In this document: piece by piece, positions 17,061 to 26,816 of the stretch | How the letters are laid out: each line of letters starts with the position of its first letter | How positions within the stretch are numbered: the stretch's first letter is position 1 | Assembly: GCA_002951815.1 (NCBI GenBank) | Contig: CP019454.1 | Location: 310,001 to 374,000, forward strand | Reading direction: 5' to 3' | Length of the DNA: 64,000 nucleotides | Origin: Sulfobacillus thermotolerans | GTDB taxonomy: Bacteria; Bacillota; Sulfobacillia; Sulfobacillales; Sulfobacillaceae | The notes under the pieces: generated by a model | The model's input: the letters and a program-made list of their open reading frames with translations, nothing else | Database searches by the model: none | Told to the model about the DNA's origin: nothing | Position numbers and translations under genes: made by a program

Positions 17061-19211
17061 GTGGCTGGGACATTATCCATGAATATGCAAGGTGTGGGCG
17101 CGAGAGAACCAAGCCCTAAAGCTCAAAGTCATAAAAAGGACATTCGCAAGATTCAATTGATGATGGCGCTCGTCGGGTTGGTATTAGGACAAGCCATGAT
17201 TTTCCACCGTGCCGCACCGTTCTTATGGATTGTTTTGGTCTTGGTATGGCCTAGGTGGCGTTCTGTCTTTGGGGCCGTGCTGATTGGCGGATTAATTGGC
17301 ACTGTGCTAGGGATTAATTGGATATCGAGTGTGGCTTTGTTAGGACTTGCACTGGCAATTCCCATGCCGTGGCACCGAATAGGACGCGGCTGGATGCAGT
17401 GGCCTCTCGTGGGACTAGGGGCTGGCGGACTCTACTTAGCGGGCCGGGGCGTCAATTCTTTTGAAGCCATTATGGCCGGGCTCATTGGTATGGGAGCCAT
17501 TTTGTTATATTGGGCTGCGCTGCGTCAGATTCATGTGTGGGACACCGGACAAGGCAATCAAGCAACCTTGGTCATGGGCCTGGCAGCGACAGGATCCTTA
17601 ATTGCTGGGCTTGAAGGCTGGATGTTTGGCCCTTTTTCGCCGAGTCTCATCGTGGGGGGCTTGCTAATTTTGGGCGCCGCGGTCCTAAATGGCCCGGCCG
17701 GCGGCGCAGTGGCAGGTGCCACCTTGGGTTTTACATTGGCCGTCAGGGGTTCAGGTCCTGGCGGCGGGCTCGGGATCCTTGTCGTGGGAGGATTTCTTGC
17801 GGGAATCTTAGCGTCTCGACAATGGCGATTGGCGCCTGTGGGCTTGATTGCGGGCATTGTGCTCTACGCGGTGATGGTGCGACTGCCTCATCAAATGACC
17901 ATGCTCTGGGTATCATTGGGCGTGGCAGGCGTGCTCTTTCAAGCCCTGCCGGGATCTTTTGTGACGGCGGCGCGCCTTTGGGTCCAAGTTCTGGTGACCG
18001 GTGAGCGTCCCGACCAGTTGCCGGCGAGGATGGAGCAGATTGCGGGTGTCATGAAGGAAATGGCTCATGCGTTTCAAATTGAAGAAGAAGAGACCGGGCA
18101 GGAAACGAGCCTAGTCGAGGTCGTTGTCGGCCAAGTCTGCCGAAAATGTTCTTTATATCGGTCCTGTTGGGAGGATGAATTTTATCGCTCCTATCGCGGC
18201 CTTCTGGATTTGACAAATCAGCCTACAGGAGAACTCTTGTCTGTCGCGGATTTGAGCGGCGATTTGCAAAAACGCTGTATTCGTCCAGACGCGGTGGTTC
18301 AGGCCGCGAATGTGGCATTAGGCAAGGAGCGGGAGCGCGCGCGCTATCGTCTACGGGTTAAAGAGTCGCGGGCTCTGGCTGAACGTCAACTCGGGGGGTT
18401 GGCTTCTCTTATTCAAGAGATGGCTCAGGATTTGAGCCCTGGTCACATGCCGAGGGCTGGAGTGCGTGTCGTGGAGCCCGCTCTCGATTGTGAAGTGGGG
18501 GTGGCCAAGCGTCCCAGACGTGGGGGTATCGTCACGGGAGATAGCGAGATGGTCTGTGAATTGGGTAAAGACCGCGTGGTCTTTGCGTTATCGGACGGTA
18601 TGGGCGTGGGACCGCGAGCTGCGTGGGAAAGTGGTACGGCGGTTGCTCTTTTAGAACAGCTGTTGAAAGCGGGATTTAATCAAGTCCTGGCGGTGCGTGC
18701 GGTCAATACCACATTGCTTTTACGATCGGTGGAGGATCATTTTGCTACGTTAGATCTTTTGATGGTTGACCGCGTGGGAAAGGGGGCCGAGATGGTTAAG
18801 GTGGCGGCAGCCCCCACATTTCTATGCCGAAATCGCCGCGTGGAAATCATTCGTTCTCACGCGGTACCTGTAGGTATTTTGCAAGAAGTCCACGTGGAGC
18901 CTGTTTATCATACGCTGGATCCCGGCGACCTTATCGTCATGGTGACCGATGGGGTGCTTGAAGGTGCCGATGCGCATGCGGAGGAAACGTTGTCCAAATT
19001 GTTGCAAGAAATGCCTACGGCGAATCCGCAAGTCATGGCGGAAACTATTTTGAGCTATATGCTGGGCCACGATCAAGACGGGCGCGACGATGCCGCTGTG
19101 ATGGTCGTCCAGATAAAGGGCCATCGCCAAGCGAGCCGGATCCCAAGCATCTCAGAACCTAGGGAATGGCAACATATCCCTCCTGTTCCTTTAAAAGCTT
19201 CACGCCGCTAG
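17061..19211 (+). CDS. spoIIE: Stage II sporulation protein E, membrane PP2C phosphatase
   Basis: 716 aa. Residues 30-310 form about ten membrane segments. A central region with VCRKCSLYRSCWEDEFY matches the conserved Cys cluster of SpoIIE. The C-terminal PP2C phosphatase has the metal-site motifs FALSDGMGVGP, MVTDGVLEGA and GRDDAAVMVV. It dephosphorylates the anti-anti-sigma factor SpoIIAA, activating sigma F in the forespore, and works at the polar septum. GTG 17061 is 8 nt after AAGGGGG; the ATG at 17040 has no ribosome site. Full length for the family (about 830 in Bacillus; shorter forms are common in Clostridia). Confidence 0.95.
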   Translation: MAGTLSMNMQGVGAREPSPKAQSHKKDIRKIQLMMALVGLVLGQAMIFHRAAPFLWIVLVLVWPRWRSVFGAVLIGGLIGTVLGINWISSVALLGLALAIPMPWHRIGRGWMQWPLVGLGAGGLYLAGRGVNSFEAIMAGLIGMGAILLYWAALRQIHVWDTGQGNQATLVMGLAATGSLIAGLEGWMFGPFSPSLIVGGLLILGAAVLNGPAGGAVAGATLGFTLAVRGSGPGGGLGILVVGGFLAGILASRQWRLAPVGLIAGIVLYAVMVRLPHQMTMLWVSLGVAGVLFQALPGSFVTAARLWVQVLVTGERPDQLPARMEQIAGVMKEMAHAFQIEEEETGQETSLVEVVVGQVCRKCSLYRSCWEDEFYRSYRGLLDLTNQPTGELLSVADLSGDLQKRCIRPDAVVQAANVALGKERERARYRLRVKESRALAERQLGGLASLIQEMAQDLSPGHMPRAGVRVVEPALDCEVGVAKRPRRGGIVTGDSEMVCELGKDRVVFALSDGMGVGPRAAWESGTAVALLEQLLKAGFNQVLAVRAVNTTLLLRSVEDHFATLDLLMVDRVGKGAEMVKVAAAPTFLCRNRRVEIIRSHAVPVGILQEVHVEPVYHTLDPGDLIVMVTDGVLEGADAHAEETLSKLLQEMPTANPQVMAETILSYMLGHDQDGRDDAAVMVVQIKGHRQASRIPSISEPREWQHIPPVPLKASRR

Positions 19212-19219
19212 GGGTGCAT

Positions 19220-19248
19220 TTGCACCAAATGCGATCGACTTTTATACT
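19220..19248 (+). promoter_or_regulatory. Sigma-A-type promoter for tilS
   Basis: TTGCAC - 17 nt - TATACT, 38 nt before the tilS ATG at 19287. The -35 lies in a small dyad GGTGCA-tt-TGCACC (19214-19227). Confidence 0.75.
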
Positions 19249-19286
19249 ACAAGTCGATGAAGGCCGCTTGCGTGAGAGGACTGCGA

Positions 19287-20657
19287 ATGATGGGTGTGTT
19301 GTCAATCGAACAAAGATTTTTGGACACCGCGCGTCGGTTATGGGCGCCAGGGGCTACGATTATCGTCGGCGTCAGCGGCGGCGCAGATTCTTTAGCGCTG
19401 CTTTTTCTCCTGGCGCGAATTAATCCGCAGTGGCCGGTGACGTTGCAACCCGTCCATGTCGATCACAATCTGCGGTCAAATTCCGCAGACGATGCCGCGT
19501 GGGTGCAACAGGTGGTGCGCGACCGTTTGGGCATGGACGTGGTAGTAGAGGCGATTCACATTGTGCGCGAACGTGGTGAATCATGGGAGATGGCTGCAAG
19601 GCGGGAACGTTACCGGATTTTGCGTTCGTACCGCCAACAGGCAGGACCGGATGCTTGGATTGCTGTGGCACATCACCAGCGCGACCAAGCCGAAACCGTG
19701 CTGATGCGTCTGATTACAGGGACAGGAATTCAAGGATTACAGGGGATGCGAGAAAAAACCCAAGATATTGTGCGTCCTCTCCTCACATTTAGCCCAGGGA
19801 GCTTGCGCGATTATTTGCAAGCGCACGATGTGTCATGGCGGGAGGATCCGACCAACCAAGACCCATATTGGCTTCGAAACCGCATTCGCTGGCAATTACT
19901 GCCGCTTTTACAGACTCGGTTCAATCCGCAAATTGAGACGACCTTAGCGCAGCTGGCTGAGCGGGCGCAGGAAGAATATCAGGTGATTGCCCAAAGCTCC
20001 GAGCAGTTTCTGATATCTTGGAATATCGATGTGCGTGCCGACCCGCTGCTCTTACCCAAAGCCTTTGGCCTGTTGCTGCCTGCTGTCCAGGCCGATGTCA
20101 TGCGGCGGATTGGTCAAGTTCGGGGGCTAAGACTGAGTCAAAAACATATAAGACAGGCACGTGATGGCATAGCCCAATGGCCTAAGCGCTTTCGCGTCTG
20201 GCAAAATGCCCAGGGTGATTGGCTAATTGCCGGGGATAGTGCGGCTATCCACACGTTATGGCCATCTCATGAACTGCCGCTGCAGGGAAGTCTCATGTTG
20301 CCTGGAGGACGCTTAGTCGTCTCACAAACCTTCTATAAGGAACCCCAGGCATCGGCCACTTTCATTAATGCGGACCGATGGAGCGCGTTAAAGGTGAGGG
20401 CGTGGCGACCAGGTGACCGTATCGAGCCCTTGGGGATGGCCGGTCATCATAAGAAACTGCAAGACATTTTTGTGGATGCCAAACTTCCCTGGTCCCAACG
20501 ACGGTTGTGGCCCGTCATTGTGGCGGCAGAGGATGACCGTCTGGTGTTAGCGGTAGCGGGATTGGTAACGGCGGAAGCAGCGCGATGCAAAATTGGTGGC
20601 CGGTGTCATCAGATTGAGTATTTTCAAGGGGATTTCCCGGTTAAAGAAGGAATATAA
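19287..20657 (+). CDS. tilS: tRNA(Ile)-lysidine synthetase
   Basis: 456 aa. The PP-loop ATP-pyrophosphatase motif VSGGADSLALL is near residue 29, with VHVDHNLR and the AHHQRDQAETVLMRL helix following. The C-terminal third has the TilS-specific domain (FVDAKLPWSQRRLWPV). It adds lysine to C34 of the tRNA-Ile with anticodon CAU, allowing AUA decoding. ATG 19287 follows GAGAGGA; an ATG at 19257 lies directly on the promoter's transcription start area. Unlike the usual tilS-hpt-ftsH order, hpt is missing here and ftsH follows directly. Confidence 0.93.
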   Translation: MMGVLSIEQRFLDTARRLWAPGATIIVGVSGGADSLALLFLLARINPQWPVTLQPVHVDHNLRSNSADDAAWVQQVVRDRLGMDVVVEAIHIVRERGESWEMAARRERYRILRSYRQQAGPDAWIAVAHHQRDQAETVLMRLITGTGIQGLQGMREKTQDIVRPLLTFSPGSLRDYLQAHDVSWREDPTNQDPYWLRNRIRWQLLPLLQTRFNPQIETTLAQLAERAQEEYQVIAQSSEQFLISWNIDVRADPLLLPKAFGLLLPAVQADVMRRIGQVRGLRLSQKHIRQARDGIAQWPKRFRVWQNAQGDWLIAGDSAAIHTLWPSHELPLQGSLMLPGGRLVVSQTFYKEPQASATFINADRWSALKVRAWRPGDRIEPLGMAGHHKKLQDIFVDAKLPWSQRRLWPVIVAAEDDRLVLAVAGLVTAEAARCKIGGRCHQIEYFQGDFPVKEGI

Positions 20658-20671
20658 TATTGTGGTATAAT
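20653..20671 (+). promoter_or_regulatory. Probable ftsH promoter, extended -10
   Basis: Two TATAAT hexamers (20653-20658 and 20666-20671); the second is preceded by TGG, an extended -10 (TGnTATAAT). It is 60 nt before the ftsH start and overlaps the end of tilS, allowing separate expression of ftsH. Confidence 0.55.
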
Positions 20672-20730
20672 AACGCAACTTGGCCCATGCACGCCGCTTG
20701 CGGCGCAATCGTGCGAGAGGAGGCCGTTTC

Positions 20731-22545
20731 TTGACAAATCGATGGCTTAGAGGAGGACTGACCATTGTATTGGCGGTGCTCTTCATTGTTACGTTGTGGG
20801 AATTAATGAGTGGACAATCGTCTACAACGACCCAGGAATCATACAGCCGTCTTCTGTCCATGGCACATAGCGGACAGGTCAGCAGCGTGCGTGTGGATCC
20901 TCAAACCCATGTGGTTTATGCGACCACCACGACCGGCAAACAGTTTCAAACGACATACGCGACGGGTGGGACCGCGTCGTTGTCCAACACGCTGACAAAT
21001 GACCATGTCACCGTGAACATTATGAAGCCTGCGACGACGTCCTTTTGGTTGAGCCTCGTAGGCAACATTTTGCCACTGCTCTTGATTGTCTTTATGTTGT
21101 ACTTTTTCTTCAGTCAAACTCAAGGTGGGGGCAATCGGGTCATGCAGTTTGGGAAATCCCGAGCGAAATTGCACACCGATGACCATAACCGGGTGACCTT
21201 TGCTGATGTGGCGGGGGTAGAGGAAGAAAAGCAAGAGCTGCAGGAAGTCGTGGATTTTCTGCGGTATCCTAAAAAGTACTTGGAATTGGGAGCCCGTATT
21301 CCGAAAGGCATCTTGTTGTCGGGACCTCCAGGTACCGGCAAGACGTTATTAGCCAAAGCGGTGGCAGGAGAAGCTGGAGTGCCATTCTTTTCGGAAAGCG
21401 GCTCAGCCTTTGTGGAAATGTTTGTGGGAGTTGGCGCGTCTAGGGTGCGCGATATGTTTGACCAAGCCAAAAAGAATGCCCCGTGCATTCTCTTCATTGA
21501 TGAAATTGACGCCGTGGGCCGAATGCGTGGCGCGGGCTACGGTGGCGGCCATGACGAGCGGGAGCAAACACTAAACCAGCTGTTGGTGGAGATGGACGGC
21601 TTTGGCGTCAATGAAGGCATTATTGTGGTGGCTGCGACGAACCGTCCAGATGTGCTGGATCCTGCCCTATTGCGCCCGGGCCGCTTTGATCGTCAAGTGA
21701 TTATTCACCGCCCGGATGTGCGCGGCCGCGAGGCCATTTTAAAGGTGCATACGCGTGGCAAACCGTTGGCAGATGATGTCACCCTCGATGTCATCGCCAA
21801 GCGCACCCCGGGCTATACGGGAGCGGATCTTGCGAACTTGTGTAATGAAGCCGCATTATTGGCGGCACGGGGCCGGGAGCGCACAATTCACATGAGTGAC
21901 TTTGAGGAAGCTGCGGAGCGCATTATGGCAGGGCCTCAAAAAAAGAGCCGGATCGTCACCGAAAAGGAAAAAAAGGCCGTGGCTTTTCACGAATCGGGTC
22001 ACACCTTGGTAGGAATGTTGGTGCCCCACGGGGATCCGGTGCACAAAGTGACGATTATTCCGCGAGGCATGGCGATGGGCTACACGCTACCCTTACCCGA
22101 TGAGGACCGGTATTTGGTCACGAAGTCGCAGATTCTCGATCAGGTCGCGATGGCATTGGGAGGACGGGCGGCGGAAGAGCTTGTCTTTGGGGAGATTTCC
22201 ACAGGAGCGCAAAACGACCTCGAGAAGTCCACATCCATGGTTCGGCAGATGATTACCGAATATGGAATGTCGGATGAGTTGGGCCCCATGACCTATGGGG
22301 AGAAGCAAGATCAAGTGTTTTTGGGACGAGATATTGGACGCGATCGCGATTATGGAGAAGATGTAGCGTCGGCGATTGACCGCGAAGTGCAGCAAATTGT
22401 CACGGAACAGTATCAACGCGCGAAGCACATCTTAATGACGCACCGGGTGACCTTAAATCGTCTGGCCTTAACCTTGATGGAAAAGGAAACCTTATTGGCC
22501 GATGAACTCGAGTCCATTGTGAAAGGTCGCGAAGTGGCCATTTAA
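20731..22545 (+). CDS. ftsH: ATP-dependent zinc metalloprotease FtsH
   Basis: 604 aa. Two N-terminal membrane helices (about residues 8-25 and 95-120) flank a short extracytoplasmic domain. The AAA module has Walker A GPPGTGKT (about 197), Walker [12 protein letters not shown] and the SRH arginine region [17 protein letters not shown]. The protease zinc site is HESGH (about 420) in place of the more common HEAGH. It degrades membrane and regulatory proteins as a hexamer and in Bacillus helps control Spo0A phosphorylation. TTG 20731 lies 8 nt after GAGAGGAGG; an upstream TTG at 20680 would add a basic leader without a ribosome site. Confidence 0.96.
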   Translation: MTNRWLRGGLTIVLAVLFIVTLWELMSGQSSTTTQESYSRLLSMAHSGQVSSVRVDPQTHVVYATTTTGKQFQTTYATGGTASLSNTLTNDHVTVNIMKPATTSFWLSLVGNILPLLLIVFMLYFFFSQTQGGGNRVMQFGKSRAKLHTDDHNRVTFADVAGVEEEKQELQEVVDFLRYPKKYLELGARIPKGILLSGPPGTGKTLLAKAVAGEAGVPFFSESGSAFVEMFVGVGASRVRDMFDQAKKNAPCILFIDEIDAVGRMRGAGYGGGHDEREQTLNQLLVEMDGFGVNEGIIVVAATNRPDVLDPALLRPGRFDRQVIIHRPDVRGREAILKVHTRGKPLADDVTLDVIAKRTPGYTGADLANLCNEAALLAARGRERTIHMSDFEEAAERIMAGPQKKSRIVTEKEKKAVAFHESGHTLVGMLVPHGDPVHKVTIIPRGMAMGYTLPLPDEDRYLVTKSQILDQVAMALGGRAAEELVFGEISTGAQNDLEKSTSMVRQMITEYGMSDELGPMTYGEKQDQVFLGRDIGRDRDYGEDVASAIDREVQQIVTEQYQRAKHILMTHRVTLNRLALTLMEKETLLADELESIVKGREVAI

Positions 22546-22550
22546 GTGGG

Positions 22551-22591
22551 TAGCCTGAAAAACTCGTGATATTTCACGGGGTTTCAGGCTA
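22551..22591 (+). terminator. Hairpin after ftsH
   Basis: AGCCTGAAA and TTTCAGGCT form a 9-bp stem extended inward by CGTGA/TTCACG. The tail (ATTCTTA) is only weakly U-rich, so termination may be partial, allowing read-through into the peptidase genes. Confidence 0.6.
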
Positions 22592-22623
22592 TTCTTATGG
22601 TAAGACGGAAAGGAGTGGATGGA

Positions 22624-23925
22624 TTGTCCACAGCGGAAGCAACAGCGTTTATCGGCACGATGGAGCAGGGCACGGGCTGGTTTTGTTTTCCAACCAAGCG
22701 GTTCAAAACAATTACCTTGCATGCCTTTTGGATTAATCAATTAAGCCGTCAGGAGGCCGCTTTAGGAGCGTTGTTGCCCCATGTGATGCAGCGGGGCACG
22801 ACAAGCTGGCCGACCTTCCAACGCATGGAGCAAACTTTGGAATCGTTATATGGGGCATCGTTTCGAGCGGACGTGGGCAAGATGGGCGACAAACAGTTGT
22901 TGTCCTTTCATTTGGAAATTGTCAACGGCAAGTATTTGCCCGGTCATCCCGATACGCTAACACAAGGATTGGAATTTTTGTACGAGGTGCTCGAACAGCC
23001 GCTAACGGACGGGCAGAGCTTTGTTCCGGCTATCGTGGATCAAGAAAAAGACTTATTGCGCCGGCAGATTCAATCGTTGATTAATGATAAAGGACAATAT
23101 GCCTTAACCCGTCTGATTGAACAAATGGCGGACGGAAGGGCTTTTGGTCTGCGGAAGTTAGGGACGATCGACGAGCTCGACCGCATCACGCCGCAAAGTC
23201 TCTTCCGCCATTATGAAGCCGTCAAGGGGCACAAACCCTTTGTCTTGTTTGCCGTAGGGGATGTGGACCCTAAAACCATTGAGCGGTTTATGGCCCGCTA
23301 TCAAACGCGTCAAGCAGATATGTTGGAACCTATCGCTCCTTACACGCAACGATTTCATGACCGGACGTTGATTGAGCGTCAAAACGTTCAACAGGGCAAG
23401 GTCAATATGGGATACCATACCGGAATTACGTTAACGGATCTGCGGTATCCGGCTTTGATGATGTACGCGGGCATTTTGGGGGGATTTCCTCATTCCAAGC
23501 TGTTCTTGAATGTACGGGAAAAGGCGTCGTTGGCATACTATGCATATGCCCGCGTTGATGCTGCTTTAGGGGCGATGCTGATTGGCGCGGGGATCGAGTT
23601 TGAGGATTTTGACCCTGCGATTCAAATTATTGGTGAACAGCTCGATGCTATGGCGCAAGGCGAGATTAGCGAACAAGAATGGGAGTTTACGTTGCGTGCT
23701 TTTGAAAACGATATTTTGTCTGAAGAAGACAATCCCAGTCAGATCATTGCACGCCAACTAGAACAAATTCTCATGGGCGGCGGTCAATCGGGCACGGCGC
23801 TCATTCAAGCCTTACATAATGTGACACGGGAACAAGTCCAAGAGGTGGCAAAGGCCGTGAGCCTCGACACGATTTTCTTTTTAACCCAAGCCGAAGACGT
23901 ACAGAGACAGGAGGAGGCCCAATGA
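22624..23925 (+). CDS. M16-family peptidase-like protein, non-catalytic subunit (YmfF-like)
   Basis: About 433 aa. It has the two M16 halves (IMEQ/LLPHVMQRGT... and the later RYPALMMYAGILGGFPHSKLFLNVREKASLAYYAYAR), matching Bacillus YmfF. The inverted zinc motif HxxEH is absent: the position reads LLPHVMQRGT. The distal R/Y pair that positions substrate (REKASLAYY) is kept. Such subunits pair with an active partner and bind substrate. TTG 22624, 8 nt after AAGGAG, is chosen over the ATG at 22597. It overlaps the next gene by 4 nt. Confidence 0.85.
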   Translation: MSTAEATAFIGTMEQGTGWFCFPTKRFKTITLHAFWINQLSRQEAALGALLPHVMQRGTTSWPTFQRMEQTLESLYGASFRADVGKMGDKQLLSFHLEIVNGKYLPGHPDTLTQGLEFLYEVLEQPLTDGQSFVPAIVDQEKDLLRRQIQSLINDKGQYALTRLIEQMADGRAFGLRKLGTIDELDRITPQSLFRHYEAVKGHKPFVLFAVGDVDPKTIERFMARYQTRQADMLEPIAPYTQRFHDRTLIERQNVQQGKVNMGYHTGITLTDLRYPALMMYAGILGGFPHSKLFLNVREKASLAYYAYARVDAALGAMLIGAGIEFEDFDPAIQIIGEQLDAMAQGEISEQEWEFTLRAFENDILSEEDNPSQIIARQLEQILMGGGQSGTALIQALHNVTREQVQEVAKAVSLDTIFFLTQAEDVQRQEEAQ

Positions 23926-25217
23926 GTGTTATGAATCAGACGCTCGAAAATGCGGCGATTGGCGAGAAGCGCATCCAGACCGTCTTATCGTCGGGGCTCA
24001 CCGTCGTTGTGATTCCCCGCCCGGGCTTTCACAAAACCTTTGCGACTTTTGCGACCCGGTATGGGTCGATAGACAACGCATTTCATGATCCCAAGACGCA
24101 CGATATTATTACAGTCCCGGACGGCATCGCCCACTTTTTGGAGCATAAAATGTTTGAGAAAGAGGGCGGGGGTGATGCGTTTGATGATTTTGCGCGGCTT
24201 GGCGCCTCCTCTAATGCCTATACGGACTACACATCTACGACCTTTCTTTTTCAAACGACGAGCCACGTGAAAGAGAACCTCACGGTTTTGTTAGATTTTG
24301 TTCAAAGTCCTTATTTTACAGAAGCCAACGTCAATAAAGAGAAGGGCATCATCGAGCAGGAGATTCGCATGTACCTGGATATGCCAGGGGATCGACTGCA
24401 TTCGAATTTGATGAAGGCGCTTTATGTAAATCATCCCGTGCGTATTGACATCGCGGGCAGTGTGGAATCGATTCGCACGATTACGCCAGAGGATTTATAT
24501 ACGTGTTACCAGACTTTTTACCACCCCAGTAATATGATTCTTCTTGTGATTGGCGATGTCGATGCATCTGAGATTATCGACTGGGTGCGGAGCAACCAAG
24601 AGCCAAAAGGATATGCCTTTCAAGGTCCCGTGGTGGCGGTGTATCCGGAAGAGCCATCCACCGTCCATCAGAAGCATGTGGAAAAAACGATGGTGGTCTC
24701 GATGCCTTTGTTTGTGATGGGATATAAGGATGCTGAGGTCGGGCTAACTGGTAAGGCTCTCTTGCACCGGGAAATCACCTATGGCTTGATGTGGCAAATG
24801 CTCTGTGGCAAAAGTTCCGGGTTGTTTCAAGAATTGTATCGTGAGGGTCTGATTAACGACCGCTTTTATGCGCGTTATGGTGGATCTACGACCTTTGGCT
24901 TTAGCGCCTTGGGTGGAGAAACGCCGGATCCCGAAAAACTCGAAGCCAGGTTGGTTGAGGGGCTAGTGAAGGCTCCCTTAACCCAAGAGGATTTAGATCG
25001 CGCCAAACGGCGGGAAATGGGAGAGTTTATCGGATTGTTTCAAAACCCCGAAGAACTTGCCTATGCGTATAATAGTCTCTTTTTCCGTGGGATTGATATC
25101 TATGATTATATGGATACCGTCCAACACGTTACCCTGGAAGATATTCAACAAGCGCGGAGCACGCATCTACAAGAACCGCAGCGTGCCGTCTCGGTGATTC
25201 GTCCGCAAAATCCATAA
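23922..25217 (+). CDS. M16-family zinc peptidase, catalytic subunit (YmfH-like)
   Basis: 431 aa. The inverted zinc motif HFLEH with the downstream Glu region (EKGIIEQEIRMYLD) is intact at about residues 69-150, placing it with YmfH and the mitochondrial-processing-peptidase family. The second half is the inactive clamshell domain (REITYGLMWQMLCGKSSGLFQELYREGLINDRF). It should work with the upstream inactive subunit as a heterodimer on short peptides or leader sequences. ATG 23922 overlaps the upstream TGA (ATGA) with AGGAGG nearby. The natural substrate is unknown. Confidence 0.88.
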   Translation: MSVMNQTLENAAIGEKRIQTVLSSGLTVVVIPRPGFHKTFATFATRYGSIDNAFHDPKTHDIITVPDGIAHFLEHKMFEKEGGGDAFDDFARLGASSNAYTDYTSTTFLFQTTSHVKENLTVLLDFVQSPYFTEANVNKEKGIIEQEIRMYLDMPGDRLHSNLMKALYVNHPVRIDIAGSVESIRTITPEDLYTCYQTFYHPSNMILLVIGDVDASEIIDWVRSNQEPKGYAFQGPVVAVYPEEPSTVHQKHVEKTMVVSMPLFVMGYKDAEVGLTGKALLHREITYGLMWQMLCGKSSGLFQELYREGLINDRFYARYGGSTTFGFSALGGETPDPEKLEARLVEGLVKAPLTQEDLDRAKRREMGEFIGLFQNPEELAYAYNSLFFRGIDIYDYMDTVQHVTLEDIQQARSTHLQEPQRAVSVIRPQNP

Positions 25218-25240
25218 ATCGAGAAGAGAGGACTAAAGCC

Positions 25241-26779
25241 ATGCCCCATGTCACATTATCGGGGGAGGGCTTAACGATAGCCCAAACCTATGCCATTGCA
25301 AAACATTACGATCCTGTGGAGTTAGACCGGGAGGCCGCCATGAACATGGCGGCCTCCCGTCGTATGGTAGTACGTTACCTGGATGAAGAGCGTACGGTCT
25401 ATGGCGTCACGACCGGTTTTGGCCGATTTAGCGAGGTAGTTATTCCTGCAGATAAAAGGCATACCCTTCAAGTGAACTTGTTACGCAGTCATAGTGCGGG
25501 GGTGGGCACGCCGTTTTCTGAAACGGTCGTTCGGGGCATGATGGCGCTGCGTGCTAATGCTTTAGCCAAGGGATATTCGGGCGTGCGCCCCGTGGTCGTA
25601 GAGCAACTGGTGAACCTGTTGAATAAGAACGTCGTTCCCGTGATTCCATCCCAAGGGTCGGTGGGGGCCAGTGGGGATTTAGCGCCATTGGCCCACCTTG
25701 CGTTAGTGCTCATTGGCGAAGGCATGGCCACATATCAAGGACAGGTGCTCCCGGGTGCAAAAGCTTTGGAACGTGCTGGTCTGACACCTTTAGTGTTAGA
25801 AGCCAAAGAAGGGTTGGCCTTGATTAATGGCACTCAGGCGATGGGAGCGATGGGGGTGTTAGCTGTCCACGAAGCCACAGGATTGGCCGATTGGGCGGAT
25901 GCGGCAGCGGCTTTGAGTATCGATGTGCTTAGGGGGATTCCCTTGGCATTTCATCCCGCCGTTGCCCGTGTACGTCCTCATCCTGGCCAGGCTTTGGTGC
26001 AGCAGCATCTGCGGGATTTGCTGCACGGTAGCCAATTGACGACGAGCCCTGGACAATTGCGGGTGCAAGATGCCTATTCCCTGCGAACCACACCACAAGT
26101 GCATGGGGCCGCACGCGAGGGTTTAGCCCATATTGCTGACGTAGTGACCGCGGAGTTGAATAGCGCGACAGACAATCCCCTTCTTTTTGCCGACGAGGAT
26201 ATGGTCATTTCGGCGGGCAATTTCCATGGGGAACCGCTGGCATTGGTCTTGGATTATTTAGGGATCGTGGCCGCAGAATGGGCCAGCATTAGTGAACGCC
26301 GCATTGAGCGCATGGTCAATCCCACGTTGTCCGGACTCCCAGCATTTCTTACCACCCATGGGGGATTGCATTCCGGACTGATGTTAGCTCAGTACACAGC
26401 GGCGAGTCTGGTCTCAGAGAATAAGGTGTGGGCTCATCCGTCGAGTGTGGATTCCATCCCAACGTCAGCAAACCAAGAGGATCATGTCTCCATGGGGACG
26501 ACCTCAGCGCGCAAATCGTTAACGATTGTGGGGAACTTGCGCTATGTGCTGGCGATTGAGCTGTTGGCGGGTGCGCAGGCAGCGGATTTAATTGGACCGA
26601 CCTTGCTGGCGCCTGCGACCCGCAAGGTCTATGAATGGGTGCGCACGATGGTGCCGACGCTTGAGGATGACCGTTCTCCAGCGGCCGATATCGAAGTTGT
26701 TGCCGCTGCGATGCTGAGTGAACCAGGACAGCAAGTGTTGAATGAACTAGGCTTGGGGCGTGGCATCATTGTCTCATGA
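25241..26779 (+). CDS. hutH: Histidine ammonia-lyase
   Basis: 512 aa, the usual family length. The self-forming MIO cofactor triad Ala-Ser-Gly lies in GSVGASGDLAPLAHLALVLIGEG (about residues 143-145). Other signatures are YGVTTGFGRF, LNKNVVPVIPSQGS and the NFHGEPLALVLD segment. It removes ammonia from histidine to give urocanate, the first step of histidine use. No hutU, hutI or hutG is next to it, although an amidohydrolase lies 8.5 kb downstream. AGAGAGGA precedes the ATG; it follows the peptidase pair by 23 nt and may be co-transcribed. Confidence 0.93.
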   Translation: MPHVTLSGEGLTIAQTYAIAKHYDPVELDREAAMNMAASRRMVVRYLDEERTVYGVTTGFGRFSEVVIPADKRHTLQVNLLRSHSAGVGTPFSETVVRGMMALRANALAKGYSGVRPVVVEQLVNLLNKNVVPVIPSQGSVGASGDLAPLAHLALVLIGEGMATYQGQVLPGAKALERAGLTPLVLEAKEGLALINGTQAMGAMGVLAVHEATGLADWADAAAALSIDVLRGIPLAFHPAVARVRPHPGQALVQQHLRDLLHGSQLTTSPGQLRVQDAYSLRTTPQVHGAAREGLAHIADVVTAELNSATDNPLLFADEDMVISAGNFHGEPLALVLDYLGIVAAEWASISERRIERMVNPTLSGLPAFLTTHGGLHSGLMLAQYTAASLVSENKVWAHPSSVDSIPTSANQEDHVSMGTTSARKSLTIVGNLRYVLAIELLAGAQAADLIGPTLLAPATRKVYEWVRTMVPTLEDDRSPAADIEVVAAAMLSEPGQQVLNELGLGRGIIVS

Positions 26780-26784
26780 TGCTG

Positions 26785-26816
26785 GCCCGCTTCCCGCCCC
26801 TAGGTGGGAAGCGGGC
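26785..26816. other. Hairpin between convergent hutH and HAD genes
   Basis: GCCCGCTTCCC/GGGAAGCGGGC, an 11-bp perfect stem with a 10-nt loop, starts 6 nt after hutH and covers the HAD gene stop. No U-tract on either side; it could stop both transcripts or act as a 3'-end RNA stabiliser. Confidence 0.5.

Noticed and set aside
20547-20861. Minus-strand 104-codon frame over the ftsH promoter
   Set aside because: Overlaps tilS, the ftsH promoter and the ftsH start on the opposite strand; no ribosome site and no family pattern.
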